In this document: in pieces, positions 44,858-53,328 of the stretch
Layout of the letters: each line of letters starts with the position of its first letter
Position numbering within the stretch: position 1 is the stretch's first letter
Assembly: GCA_964519835.1 (NCBI GenBank)
Contig: CAZFLD010000006.1
Location: 1-64,000, forward strand
DNA length: 64,000 nucleotides
Origin: CAZFLD01 sp964519835
GTDB taxonomy: Bacteria > Spirochaetota > Spirochaetia > DSM-27196 > CAZFLD01
Reading direction: 5' to 3'
Notes under the pieces: model-generated
What the model saw: only the letters and a program-made list of their open reading frames with translations
The model's database searches: none
What the model was told of the DNA's origin: nothing
Made by a program: the position numbers and the translations under genes

Positions 44858-45872
44858 TACATGGCTCAAGGCAAACACCTTCCACCATTCCGAGTTCAAG
44901 GACCTTCGTGAGCTGGTGGAGCGCAAAGAAGCACTGGGACTGAAAATCTCGTTGTGTTTACCCACACTCAACGAAGGAAATACCATCGGTAAAGAGGTCG
45001 TTATATTTCGGTCGGAGTTGATGCAACGGTACCCGCTCCTTGACGAGATCGCCGTGATCGATTCGGGGTCTACCGACGAGACCCTCGAGATCGCAGGAAG
45101 CTTTGGGGCGGACACCTATCTCGCGGCGGACATCTTGCCGGATCTGCCGGCGAATCGAGGCAAGGGCGAAAATCTGTGGAAGGCCATCTACCAGCTCAAC
45201 GGGGACATCATCGTATACATCGACGCCGACATAAAAAACATCCACCCGCGTTTTGTCTACGGCCTTGTCGCGCCTCTGATATACCGAGACGAGATTAGCT
45301 ATGTAAAGGCGTTTTACGACCGGCCGTTGGCCTTCTCGGACGGTGTGCGGCCTTCCGGCGGCGGCAGAGTCACTGAAATCCTGATTCGTCCCCTCTTTTC
45401 GCTGTTTTTCCCGGAGCTCACGGCAATCATCCAGCCGCTCTCAGGTGAGTATGCGGTCAGGCGAGAGGTCCTGGAGGCCATCCCCTTCCCCATCGGCTAC
45501 GGCGTAGAGACGAGTCACCTCCTCGACGTCTACGAGCGATGGGGGCTCTCGGCGTTCGCACAGACAGACCTCGATCAGCGCGTGCACAGAAATCAGGAAA
45601 CAAGAAGCCTGGGCAAGATGGCTTTTGGCATCCTCCAGACCTTCCTCTCCCGCGTGCAATCCCTCGAGATCGTGCCGACCCTGCCGGAGCTCAACGTCGT
45701 GCTCAGACAGTTCCAAGCTGTCAACGAAGACTTCGAGATGGTAGAGTATGAGATTCGCGAGCTCGAGCGCCCCCCGATGATCGAAATCCCCGCGTACCGC
45801 AAGAAAATGACAAGCACGGGGCGGGAACTGCCGGCCCTCGAGGAAGACAAACGAAGAAGAGTTGCAAAGTGA
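44847..45872 (+). CDS. gpgS: Glucosyl-3-phosphoglycerate synthase (GT81)
   Basis: 341 aa. GT-A fold with SLCLPTLNEGNTIGKEV, IAVIDSGSTDETLEIA, the metal-binding DxD in IIVYIDADIKN, and the PLSGEYAVRREVLEAIPFPIGYGVETSHLLD acceptor region typical of GpgS. Transfers glucose from an NDP-glucose to 3-phosphoglycerate, first step to the compatible solute glucosylglycerate. No GpgP phosphatase gene is recognised next to it; that activity may be elsewhere. Overlaps both neighbours. Confidence 0.92.
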   Translation: MNIDTWLKANTFHHSEFKDLRELVERKEALGLKISLCLPTLNEGNTIGKEVVIFRSELMQRYPLLDEIAVIDSGSTDETLEIAGSFGADTYLAADILPDLPANRGKGENLWKAIYQLNGDIIVYIDADIKNIHPRFVYGLVAPLIYRDEISYVKAFYDRPLAFSDGVRPSGGGRVTEILIRPLFSLFFPELTAIIQPLSGEYAVRREVLEAIPFPIGYGVETSHLLDVYERWGLSAFAQTDLDQRVHRNQETRSLGKMAFGILQTFLSRVQSLEIVPTLPELNVVLRQFQAVNEDFEMVEYEIRELERPPMIEIPAYRKKMTSTGRELPALEEDKRRRVAK

Positions 45873-46726
45873 TCGAATTCAAAAACGTAAGTTTTTTCTA
45901 CCCGCCCCCCGAGACCAGCATCGACCCGGACGCAGGCCTTGGCACGGCGGAGAATGCCGCCGTCGAGCGCCCGGAAGCCGTCCAAGCGGTCTTCGCCGAC
46001 TTGACAATAGACCTCCCGTCCGGCGTCGCGTCGGTCGTCGGCGAGAACGGCATCGGCAAGTCGACACTTATGCTCCTCGCGGGCGCCCGACTCTTTCCAG
46101 CCGAAGGAACCATCTTGATCAACGGCTTGGACACCAAACGATTTGCCGACGCCGCCATAGACCCGGAGGTGGAAGAAGAGCGCAATCGTCTTGTTTCGTT
46201 TGTGTACCAGAACCTCGAGTTCGAGACAAAAGAGCCTATCGGCACCTTGATGGAGATTATCGTGGACAACGGCAACCTCGAATTCGACACCACGGGCCTT
46301 ATCACAGATCTCCGCCGCGAGCTGGAACTCGACGGTTTCCTCGGTCGAAAGACCCAGGAGCTCTCCAAGGGTCAATTGCAGCGCGCCATCATCGCCTTTA
46401 GTTTGCTCTACGGCTCGAACATTGTGATGATGGACGAGCCGGTTTTTGCGCTCGAAGAGCCACAGAAGGACCGGGCCCTTGGGTTTCTTCACGACTACGC
46501 CACGGGCAACGGTGTTGATCTGTACTACTCGGTCCACAACCTCGACCTCAGCCGGAAGTACGCGGACCAATCGGTGCTTATAGGCAAAGACAAAACCATC
46601 CTGTTTGGCCCGGCGGATGAGGTGCTGACACGTGAGCACGTCGAGGCGGCCTACCAGGTGCCGTTCGACACGCTCTACCGTCGCGACAGCCTGTATCGTG
46701 AGCTACTCAATCGGCGACTGACATAG
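45869..46726 (+). CDS. ABC transporter ATP-binding protein
   Basis: 285 aa from GTG overlapping the gpgS stop by 4 bp. Walker A GENGIGKSTL, signature ELSKGQLQRAIIAFSLLYG (LSxGQ form), Walker B IVMMDEPVFALE, H-loop SVHNLD. A Pro/Ala/Glu-rich insertion (about residues 10-35) follows the first strand. No permease gene is adjacent, so its partner is unknown; it could be a non-transport ABC ATPase. Confidence 0.9.
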   Translation: MIEFKNVSFFYPPPETSIDPDAGLGTAENAAVERPEAVQAVFADLTIDLPSGVASVVGENGIGKSTLMLLAGARLFPAEGTILINGLDTKRFADAAIDPEVEEERNRLVSFVYQNLEFETKEPIGTLMEIIVDNGNLEFDTTGLITDLRRELELDGFLGRKTQELSKGQLQRAIIAFSLLYGSNIVMMDEPVFALEEPQKDRALGFLHDYATGNGVDLYYSVHNLDLSRKYADQSVLIGKDKTILFGPADEVLTREHVEAAYQVPFDTLYRRDSLYRELLNRRLT

Positions 46727-46809
46727 CCGGCCAAAGTTGTACACCTGTGGTTGGCTCGGCTCCCCCGCGTCAGGCTATGGGTCAATCGCCGGCGTTGGGC
46801 CGCGGCCGT

Positions 46810-49023
46810 CTATGAGGCGTCGTCCGGCCGGTCGCGCTCGGCGAGAATCGCCGCCGCTACGCAGAGAAATACAAACCGCGGTCGGTCGAGGAGCGCCGTG
46901 GCCCCACACGCCTCGGCGATCGCGGATACGGCCTTTGCAGACAGGATCCCGGCGACCCGCTCTTCGAGTACCGCGGCAATCAAGCGGCGGGCGTCGGCGT
47001 CGCCGCCTATGATCCGGCCGGCAAGTCCGAGAAACGCTGCCGCTCGATCGGCCCCGAGCCGGTCGGCCTCGGAATCGAGGTATTGGAGACCCTCATGTTC
47101 ATTGGCGAGAAATCGACGATATAAAGGGAAAAACCGGGCCTCGATCCCCAGAATCCCGGAAATCGACACGATTATCTCCTCTCCGAGATAGGAATCCAGG
47201 GGCTGCCGTCCGAGGAGGTCGAGGAGCACCGGCGTCGAAGCGGCACTCTCCAAAATGCGAAGTGCCACCACGCCGTGGAGCAGAAGCCGGGGATTCTCGG
47301 AGACCCTGAGGAGAAGCTCGATTTCCTTAATGCTGCCTCGGTCGCCAATCTTCGCCAGAGACAGGACACTTTCGCCGGCCAAAAGATAGTCCTCGGACCG
47401 CAGCGTCTCGCGGAGCAGGCTTTTTGCCTCGGTAACGTCACGGTCACCGAGGATACGAGCCGCGATATGCGCGGTCGTAAAGACCTGGGTTTTGACAACT
47501 CGCATCAACGCCTTGGTCATGGCGGTCGTAACCGGCATTGCCTGGAGAGTTCCAAGGGCTTCCAACCGTATGAGGTAGCTCGGTGACTCGAGGCGGTAGA
47601 GCACGTCGTCCACGGAGATCTCGGCGCCGGTTTTCCTCAATCGCCGAAGGACCGTCCGCTCTTCGTGGATTCCACCGGTTTTGTCGAGGCGCTGCACCAG
47701 GTTGATAGCGCGGAGGTCACGCACGCTAAAGATGACCGACAGAGCACTCCTCACCGAAACCGAGCCGAGGCGGTTGATTCGCGACATCGTGATGATGACA
47801 AAAAGCAACAGGATTCCGCCGACGGCGAAAAAAAGTCGGTAGACATCGCTGGTCGAAAGAGTTGTAGTCGATGAGAGAAATTCGATAACAATGCCCGCAA
47901 CCGGTGATCCCAGGCTCCCCCCGATCCCAAGCGTCACAAAATACAAGATGCCCATGTTGACCGCTTGCTCGGGTCGTACAAGAGAGTAGAAGTAGGATTG
48001 AGAAGCATTCTCACCGCCGGTCGAGCCAAAGGCGGATACAAAAAACACCGCGCCTACAAAAAAGTAGAGAACGGGCGGGGCCACCGGCGGGATTGCCGCC
48101 ACTGCCACGAGACTCACAAAAAAGACCGACACAAATATCAGGATAAGCGGCTTTGCACCCAGACGATCGAGCACGACTTGCGCGATAAGGCCCATCAAAA
48201 TCGCACCGAGATTGGCGACAACAGTAAAAAGCATCGCCACGCCGTCGGAGACAAAAAAGACCTCTTTGATGTAGACAATCAAAAAGGGTCTGACCATCCC
48301 GAGGACAAAGCTGTACGCGCCAAAGGACAACAAAAAGCGGCGGGTGTTTTTGTCTCCGAGCGCCGTGCGCCCACCCTCGAGGAGGCCCGTGCGCGCGCTT
48401 TCCTTTGCATTTGCGGGTTCCGGTAAGGCAAATATCAACCCCGTAGCCGCAAAGCCAAACGCAAGGCCGATGCCAAAGATCACTATGTACCGCGAGGTGG
48501 GCGCCTCCGGACCGACAAAGAGCGCGATTGCGATACTTGTGACAATCGCGACGGTCTGCACGAGGATGGCAAAGCCGGACAGAAAGGTGCCTCGGTCACG
48601 CCCGGAAGAAAGCGCGTTGAGGACAGGACTCTGGCCCACGATCCCAAATCCGCGAAAAATGTTGAATCCCGCCACACCGATCATCGCAAGCACTATGGGG
48701 ATAACGGCCCGACCGGCAAGGAAGACTGGAGTAACCAGGATCGGAGCCATCGCCAGATAGCGGAATAACCATCCCAGGCCAAAGGTCTTCACCACGCCGG
48801 CACGGCGAACCCACGCCTTGCCGGGAATCATAAAAAAGAAGGAGATGTACAAGAAGGCGGAGGCGATGCCGATCACCGACGGCGTCGCGCCGAGTCGGAT
48901 CAGATAGAGAGTTACCAGGTTTCCGGAGAGCAGGAGAAAGGAGAACGAGTTGAATACAGCAAAAAGGTAAAACGTTCTCCGGCCGCGGCGCTTATGCGAA
49001 AAAGAAAGAGGTTCTCCGGACAC
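46810..49023 (-). CDS. MFS-type membrane protein fused to HEAT-repeat domain
   Basis: 737 aa. Residues about 15-430 contain some 12 helices in MFS arrangement (FYLFAVFNSFSFLLLSGNLVTLYL ... YRLFFAVGGILLLFVIITM). Residues about 450-737 are cytoplasmic helical HEAT-like repeats (LIRLEALGTLQAMPVTTAMTKALMRVV, DYLLAGESVLSLAKIGDRGSIKEIELLL, PRLLLHGVVALRILESAAS). The HEAT part could bind a partner or sense substrate. MFS-HEAT fusions are uncommon; substrate unknown. First helix is preceded by KRRGRR. Confidence 0.85.
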   Translation of the reverse strand: MSGEPLSFSHKRRGRRTFYLFAVFNSFSFLLLSGNLVTLYLIRLGATPSVIGIASAFLYISFFFMIPGKAWVRRAGVVKTFGLGWLFRYLAMAPILVTPVFLAGRAVIPIVLAMIGVAGFNIFRGFGIVGQSPVLNALSSGRDRGTFLSGFAILVQTVAIVTSIAIALFVGPEAPTSRYIVIFGIGLAFGFAATGLIFALPEPANAKESARTGLLEGGRTALGDKNTRRFLLSFGAYSFVLGMVRPFLIVYIKEVFFVSDGVAMLFTVVANLGAILMGLIAQVVLDRLGAKPLILIFVSVFFVSLVAVAAIPPVAPPVLYFFVGAVFFVSAFGSTGGENASQSYFYSLVRPEQAVNMGILYFVTLGIGGSLGSPVAGIVIEFLSSTTTLSTSDVYRLFFAVGGILLLFVIITMSRINRLGSVSVRSALSVIFSVRDLRAINLVQRLDKTGGIHEERTVLRRLRKTGAEISVDDVLYRLESPSYLIRLEALGTLQAMPVTTAMTKALMRVVKTQVFTTAHIAARILGDRDVTEAKSLLRETLRSEDYLLAGESVLSLAKIGDRGSIKEIELLLRVSENPRLLLHGVVALRILESAASTPVLLDLLGRQPLDSYLGEEIIVSISGILGIEARFFPLYRRFLANEHEGLQYLDSEADRLGADRAAAFLGLAGRIIGGDADARRLIAAVLEERVAGILSAKAVSAIAEACGATALLDRPRFVFLCVAAAILAERDRPDDAS

Positions 49024-49049
49024 CGCTCAAGGATACAGAGGGCCGTGCC

Positions 49050-49820
49050 CTATTGGGAAGGCCGCCGCGCCGTTACGACCATAACCCAGCTCCCGGCCGG
49101 ATTGGCCGCGTCACGAGAGAAACCACCGTAGACCTCGATCTGTGCGTAGCCTGAATCGCAAAGCCGACGGGTAAGCGCTTCCGTATCGATCACACAAAGA
49201 TTTGTCGTAAACGTCTCACGGACCGGCTCCGCGCGATCCGCTTCGCCGGCCGGGCTTTTTCCCACGATCACGGCGTCAAACTCGGCAGTAGCATCGCCGG
49301 TTCGCCTGTAGGTGCGCTCCATCTGGTGTTTGCTGCCCTCGAGGGTAGGCAGGCGCTTGGACTCGCCCACCGCCAGGTCGGTTGCTTCGACGTATTGGAC
49401 GACCAGCGCTCCACCACGCTTGAGGACCGCCATCGCCGCGCCTGCCCAGTCGTGAGCTTCTTCCGGCCTTGGCAGGTGGCTTATTGTGTTGCCGATGGAG
49501 TACACAAGGTCGAAGGTCATCTGCGAACCGTAGAGCGTCGCAAATAGGTCCGCCACGCGAATCCGGGCACGACCAAGTCTATCCACGGCCCCCGCGAGCG
49601 ACGACTCCGCGATCATCCGTTCGGACACATCCGTGCCGTAGGCCTCGGTACCTCGGTCGAGCAGGGCTTGCACATAGGAACCCGTGCCGCATCCGGCATC
49701 CAGGCACACGGCAGGAGGACCGCCTGCCTGCTCCAGCAAAAAACGAACCGTTGAGTCTTCCGCGGGAAACAGAGCATCGTAATCGGCGGCTATCCTTGTG
49801 TATAGATCGCCGTCGCTCAC
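49050..49820 (-). CDS. Class I SAM-dependent methyltransferase
   Basis: 256 aa. SAM motif VCLDAGCGTGSYVQALLDRG, motif II ATLYGSQMTFDLVYSIGNTISHL, and GGALVVQYVEATD are of the Methyltransf_11/25 type. Acceptor unknown. It overlaps the upstream TIM-barrel gene by 4 bp and lies 26 bp before the MFS-HEAT gene, so the three are likely co-transcribed. Confidence 0.88.
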   Translation of the reverse strand: MSDGDLYTRIAADYDALFPAEDSTVRFLLEQAGGPPAVCLDAGCGTGSYVQALLDRGTEAYGTDVSERMIAESSLAGAVDRLGRARIRVADLFATLYGSQMTFDLVYSIGNTISHLPRPEEAHDWAGAAMAVLKRGGALVVQYVEATDLAVGESKRLPTLEGSKHQMERTYRRTGDATAEFDAVIVGKSPAGEADRAEPVRETFTTNLCVIDTEALTRRLCDSGYAQIEVYGGFSRDAANPAGSWVMVVTARRPSQ

Positions 49821-50545
49821 CGAGGCCTCCCCGACGAAGACTGCAACGAAGCCTGACCGGTCCCGAGTATGTTATGGAGGTATTCAGCGCCGGCCAGCTG
49901 CTCGTCTAAATCGTTTTCCAGCTCGAGCGAGACCCAGGGCTCGGGCAACACCGCTGCGTACCGGCGTAGGTAGTCGAGGTCGGAAAGGCCTATACATCGA
50001 TGTTGATCCGGCCCCCCGTTGTAGCGATTGGAGCTTCCCACCCGGACAGCCGAAACGTGGCAACATCCCGGGGGCTTGTAACTCAACAGTGACATAAACG
50101 TCTGGTAGTAGGCCTCGTCACCTCGGTGCCTGGCGCTTTCGGCGTGGGCGTAGTCCGCACAAAAACCCCCGCAGGCGTCAAGCTCGTCTACCTCGGGGCA
50201 GACTTCGACATTCTCGAGGTAGAAACGAGATCGCAACTCGGTCGGCAGCGTGGACAGTGCCGGATATGGGTGGGTGCTCGCGAGAGGATGCACGTTGAAG
50301 TGAGTGGTCGAGAATCTGTCCCGGCAGTACTCGAGCTCCCCTCGATCAAAGTCGGTCCTGGCGTGCACATGGGGAATCTCGATACCGGGTATCGCCTCGA
50401 GGCGTTGGTAGATGGAAAGTCGCTCACCGGCCGGAACCGCTGTGGCGAAAAACGCGATGCGCCGGACCGCAGACCGCTCAAGAGCAGCCAAAAGCCGCCC
50501 GGTAGCGGCCCGGTCTGTAGTGGTAAGGCTTGGAAGTATAACCAA
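49817..50545 (-). CDS. TIM-barrel-like protein of unknown function
   Basis: 242 aa from TTG (AGGAAGG about 14 and GGTAGG about 10 bases upstream). Conserved-looking metal-ligand positions in TIM-barrel order, HVHARTDFD, THFNVHPLAS, FYLENVEVCPEVDEL, GGFCADYAHAE and CCHVSAV, suggest a xylose isomerase/AP endonuclease 2-like fold with His/Glu/Asp ligands. Several Cys are unusual for the fold. Substrate unknown. Overlaps the methyltransferase by 4 bp. Confidence 0.7.
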   Translation of the reverse strand: MVILPSLTTTDRAATGRLLAALERSAVRRIAFFATAVPAGERLSIYQRLEAIPGIEIPHVHARTDFDRGELEYCRDRFSTTHFNVHPLASTHPYPALSTLPTELRSRFYLENVEVCPEVDELDACGGFCADYAHAESARHRGDEAYYQTFMSLLSYKPPGCCHVSAVRVGSSNRYNGGPDQHRCIGLSDLDYLRRYAAVLPEPWVSLELENDLDEQLAGAEYLHNILGTGQASLQSSSGRPR

Positions 50546-50556
50546 AAGAGCGGTGC

Positions 50557-51036
50557 CTACCTTCCTCGGCCGACATCCACGTTCCGGAAGCCAATTTCAG
50601 ATATGGAGAAGATGCCGGGAATCGACCCCTCCTCCCAAGCACCGATGCGGATCGCGTAAGCGCCGGAAACAGGCTCCCGGATAACAATGCCGGGCTTGGA
50701 ACCGTCGTTGTCGTCGTTTGTTAAGAACCGGCCGTCGGGGGTTACCACAACGAGCACGGCATCGGTAATGGGGTCGGCGGGGAAGAATTCCAGATAGAGC
50801 TCAAACGGGCCGGCTTCGTACATAAGCTCGAGGTGAGGTTCGGCGTCCTGATAAAACACTTCGGCGGTACCCCACTCAAATTCGAGCTCGACCCGGTCGA
50901 AGGCGTCCGCGACAACCTCGACTGCATACGGGTCCGGCGAAAACGCCGATTCCAGCTCAATGGTTCCTTCGCTTTGCGCCGACGCAAATGCAATACTCAC
51001 AAGTGCAAAGACGACGACCACTGTCGACTTTTTCAC
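50557..51036 (-). CDS. Small exported beta-sandwich protein
   Basis: 159 aa from GTG (AGGAGG about 7 bases upstream) with signal peptide KKSTVVVVFALVSIAFASAQ. The mature part (ADPITDAVLVVVTPDGRFLTNDDNDGSKPGIVIREPVSGAYAIRIGAW) is like one PPC-type domain with an Asp/Asn-rich loop, as in the larger protein at 35.1 kb. Likely periplasmic. Divergent from the 691-aa exported protein. Confidence 0.78.
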   Translation of the reverse strand: MKKSTVVVVFALVSIAFASAQSEGTIELESAFSPDPYAVEVVADAFDRVELEFEWGTAEVFYQDAEPHLELMYEAGPFELYLEFFPADPITDAVLVVVTPDGRFLTNDDNDGSKPGIVIREPVSGAYAIRIGAWEEGSIPGIFSISEIGFRNVDVGRGR

Positions 51037-51080
51037 AAATGTCCTCCTAAGGTCGTATCACCCTACCAATCCGGGAGGGC

Positions 51081-51137
51081 CCGATGGTTCCAGTAGGTCC
51101 CGATGATTCCGAGAGTGACCGATGAATAGAGACAATA
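51081..51137 (+). repeat. Three 19-bp iterations between divergent exported-protein genes
   Basis: CCGATG recurs at 51081, 51100 and 51119, exactly 19 bp apart; the first two units also share TTCC after it (CCGATGGTTCC, CCGATGATTCC). A regular 19-bp period in a 207-bp divergent intergenic region suggests an array of regulator sites. Confidence 0.5.
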
Positions 51138-51243
51138 CCGCGGCCACCGTGATCTGTCCACACGAGTCGCTATCACAGGCGAGACTCAACACTCTTTGGA
51201 CCAGTTCGGTATACTCTCAAAGCGTACAGATGGAGGGGCCACA

Positions 51244-53319
51244 ATGAAGCGCATCATCGGAGTGCTTGTGTTTGTCGGGGTGATCATTCCGGCGTGGAGT
51301 CAGCAGCTTTTCGACGATGTATTTACGTTCCGGGCTATTCGTGCCGACTGGTCCCAGGCAAGTTTGGTACCGGAAGGCGTCGTTATACAAACAACCGACA
51401 TCCTTGCTCGCCACTTCACCGGGTTTCCGTCAAACGAGGGGATCCGACGCAACTTCGCGCGCGAGATCGGGCCCTATGAAGAGCAGGTCATGGCGTATTT
51501 CGCCGAGCGGGTCGTACCCAATCCGTTTATTGACGCGGCAACAATCGAGTTTTTGTGGCCTCGAGAAGAAGCCGAGTCTGAGCAAGATCCGACGGAATTG
51601 GAGATCGGCGCAGCAATGGAGGAGGCGGACGATGTTGTGCAGGACGAGCCGGATAACGCGCTTCGGAGCATAAACACCGGAATTCCTACTTCAATCGACG
51701 ATCTTTTCGGGTCTCTGGGACTTCCTGAGCTCCTAGGCTCGGTGGTCACGTTTCTTGTAGACCGCGCACAACTCGAGGCAAGTGGCTACTTGTTGGATGA
51801 GCTTGCGGACATCCTCGCCGCATACCCGGAGTTTGAGATTCTCCTGCCGCGCACCACGCGCACATTTGCATCGATCCTCGAATCGTTACGCGGCATGGAA
51901 ACGGCGCTTCCCCGCCTTCGATTTGCCTTTGCCGACGACATGCGGCGTCTTCCCGAGCACCTTTTGCACCTCCAAGGCATGTCGCTGGACGGGCCGGAGG
52001 ACGTTGCCCTGCGAGCGCGCAGCTATCGGGCTTTTTTTCAAGACCCGACCAACGAGCCGGTCGTTTTTGCGTTGCTTCTCGTCCAAAGCATGGTCGATGG
52101 CGACTCCTTTGATACGATATCGCGGCGTCTCGATCGCTTTGCACGGTCGAGGGACAACGGATCGGTGGTCGCGCAGGTAGTCACACTGACCAACCTCGTC
52201 TCCGACAGCTTTCAAAAACGAAGCATCCGAGATGCGGCGTGGATCTCCGAAGAGCGTGTACTTCTGCTGTTCGAGGACAGTGAGCTACAGAGTGACTTTT
52301 TTGCCTTTGTCTTCGAACGGGCGCTCAGTGAAGGAATCAAGATCGGCGACCGGGCGATGATCACGATCTTGGCGGAGTACGCGGACCCTCGCCTGCTTCA
52401 GGACCTCACGGACGGCTATGCGCGAATCTTCCCGATCTTGAAAGAGGTTGAGCGGCTCGCCGGGGTGGCGGCTGCTCCGGACGTGGATGATACGGCAAGA
52501 CTGGCCGCGGCCCTCGATGTTGCCCGCGGCGTTGCGGAGCTCTACGGCGATCCTGAGAATATTCGCTGGGTCCTGCCGGCCATAAGGGATAGCGACATCG
52601 AGGCGGTCATGGAGGAGTTTTCCGACTACGTCGGCTACACAATCGAGTTTGTAGAGGCGGTCTCCGGCGGCAATTACGAGCGCGCCTTCGCGGCCCTCTC
52701 GACCATTATCGACCGGTTGGTTCTGGCCGTCGACGAGCCCGGCGTCCAGGAGGTTTTTGCGCAGGTGAACGAGTACGGGTCGATCATCGCGGCGTTGGCC
52801 ACGGCTGAGTCGAATGAGGAGATGACGGTTGTGCTCGAGCGCTACGCGGCGCCGGCCGGGAGCTACCGGCGGAAGTATATCGACGACGTAAGTGTCGCGG
52901 TAAACGCATACGTCGGCTTTACAGGCGGCCTCGAGTGGGACATAAACCGCATCTTCGTCGGGTGGCCGGGAATGCTTGCGCCGTTTGCGCCCATCGGCAT
53001 CTCTGTGAACTTCCACCCGTTCTCGGTTCCGGGGTGGCCGCTTACCATTTTTGCGGGCCTTATCGACGTCGGGATGCTTGCCCAGTTTAGGCTGGGAACC
53101 GACGCAGGCACCCCCCTGCCAAACTTACACGTGGCAAATCTGCTCTCTCCCGCCCTCTACGTTGCGGTCAACTTGGGAGACAGCCCTTTTACGCTTGGCT
53201 TCGGCGGGGGGCTGTCTCCGGGTCTTCAGCCGAGCGGTATCGACGAACCGCTCACGGGAACACAGCGGTTCCGCCTCATTCTCTACGGGGCGGTGGACGT
53301 TCCCATCGTTTTCTTTTAA
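51244..53319 (+). CDS. Large exported protein, probable outer-membrane beta C-terminus
   Basis: 691 aa from ATG 51244, chosen for GGAGGGG six bases upstream and a signal peptide MKRIIGVLVFVGVIIPAWSQ. Residues about 25-560 are mostly helical and acidic with no recognisable domain; about 565-691 is beta-rich (VAVNAYVGFTGGLEWDINRIFV, YVAVNLGDSPFTLGFGGGLSPG) and ends VPIVFF, an aromatic C-terminus typical of outer-membrane barrels. Followed after 9 bp by a glycolipid synthase. Confidence 0.75.
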   Translation: MKRIIGVLVFVGVIIPAWSQQLFDDVFTFRAIRADWSQASLVPEGVVIQTTDILARHFTGFPSNEGIRRNFAREIGPYEEQVMAYFAERVVPNPFIDAATIEFLWPREEAESEQDPTELEIGAAMEEADDVVQDEPDNALRSINTGIPTSIDDLFGSLGLPELLGSVVTFLVDRAQLEASGYLLDELADILAAYPEFEILLPRTTRTFASILESLRGMETALPRLRFAFADDMRRLPEHLLHLQGMSLDGPEDVALRARSYRAFFQDPTNEPVVFALLLVQSMVDGDSFDTISRRLDRFARSRDNGSVVAQVVTLTNLVSDSFQKRSIRDAAWISEERVLLLFEDSELQSDFFAFVFERALSEGIKIGDRAMITILAEYADPRLLQDLTDGYARIFPILKEVERLAGVAAAPDVDDTARLAAALDVARGVAELYGDPENIRWVLPAIRDSDIEAVMEEFSDYVGYTIEFVEAVSGGNYERAFAALSTIIDRLVLAVDEPGVQEVFAQVNEYGSIIAALATAESNEEMTVVLERYAAPAGSYRRKYIDDVSVAVNAYVGFTGGLEWDINRIFVGWPGMLAPFAPIGISVNFHPFSVPGWPLTIFAGLIDVGMLAQFRLGTDAGTPLPNLHVANLLSPALYVAVNLGDSPFTLGFGGGLSPGLQPSGIDEPLTGTQRFRLILYGAVDVPIVFF

Positions 53320-53328
53320 AAGGCGAGC

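Noticed and set aside
45593..46639. 348-codon minus-strand open frame
   Set aside because: Antisense to gpgS and the ABC ATPase, which carry intact motifs.
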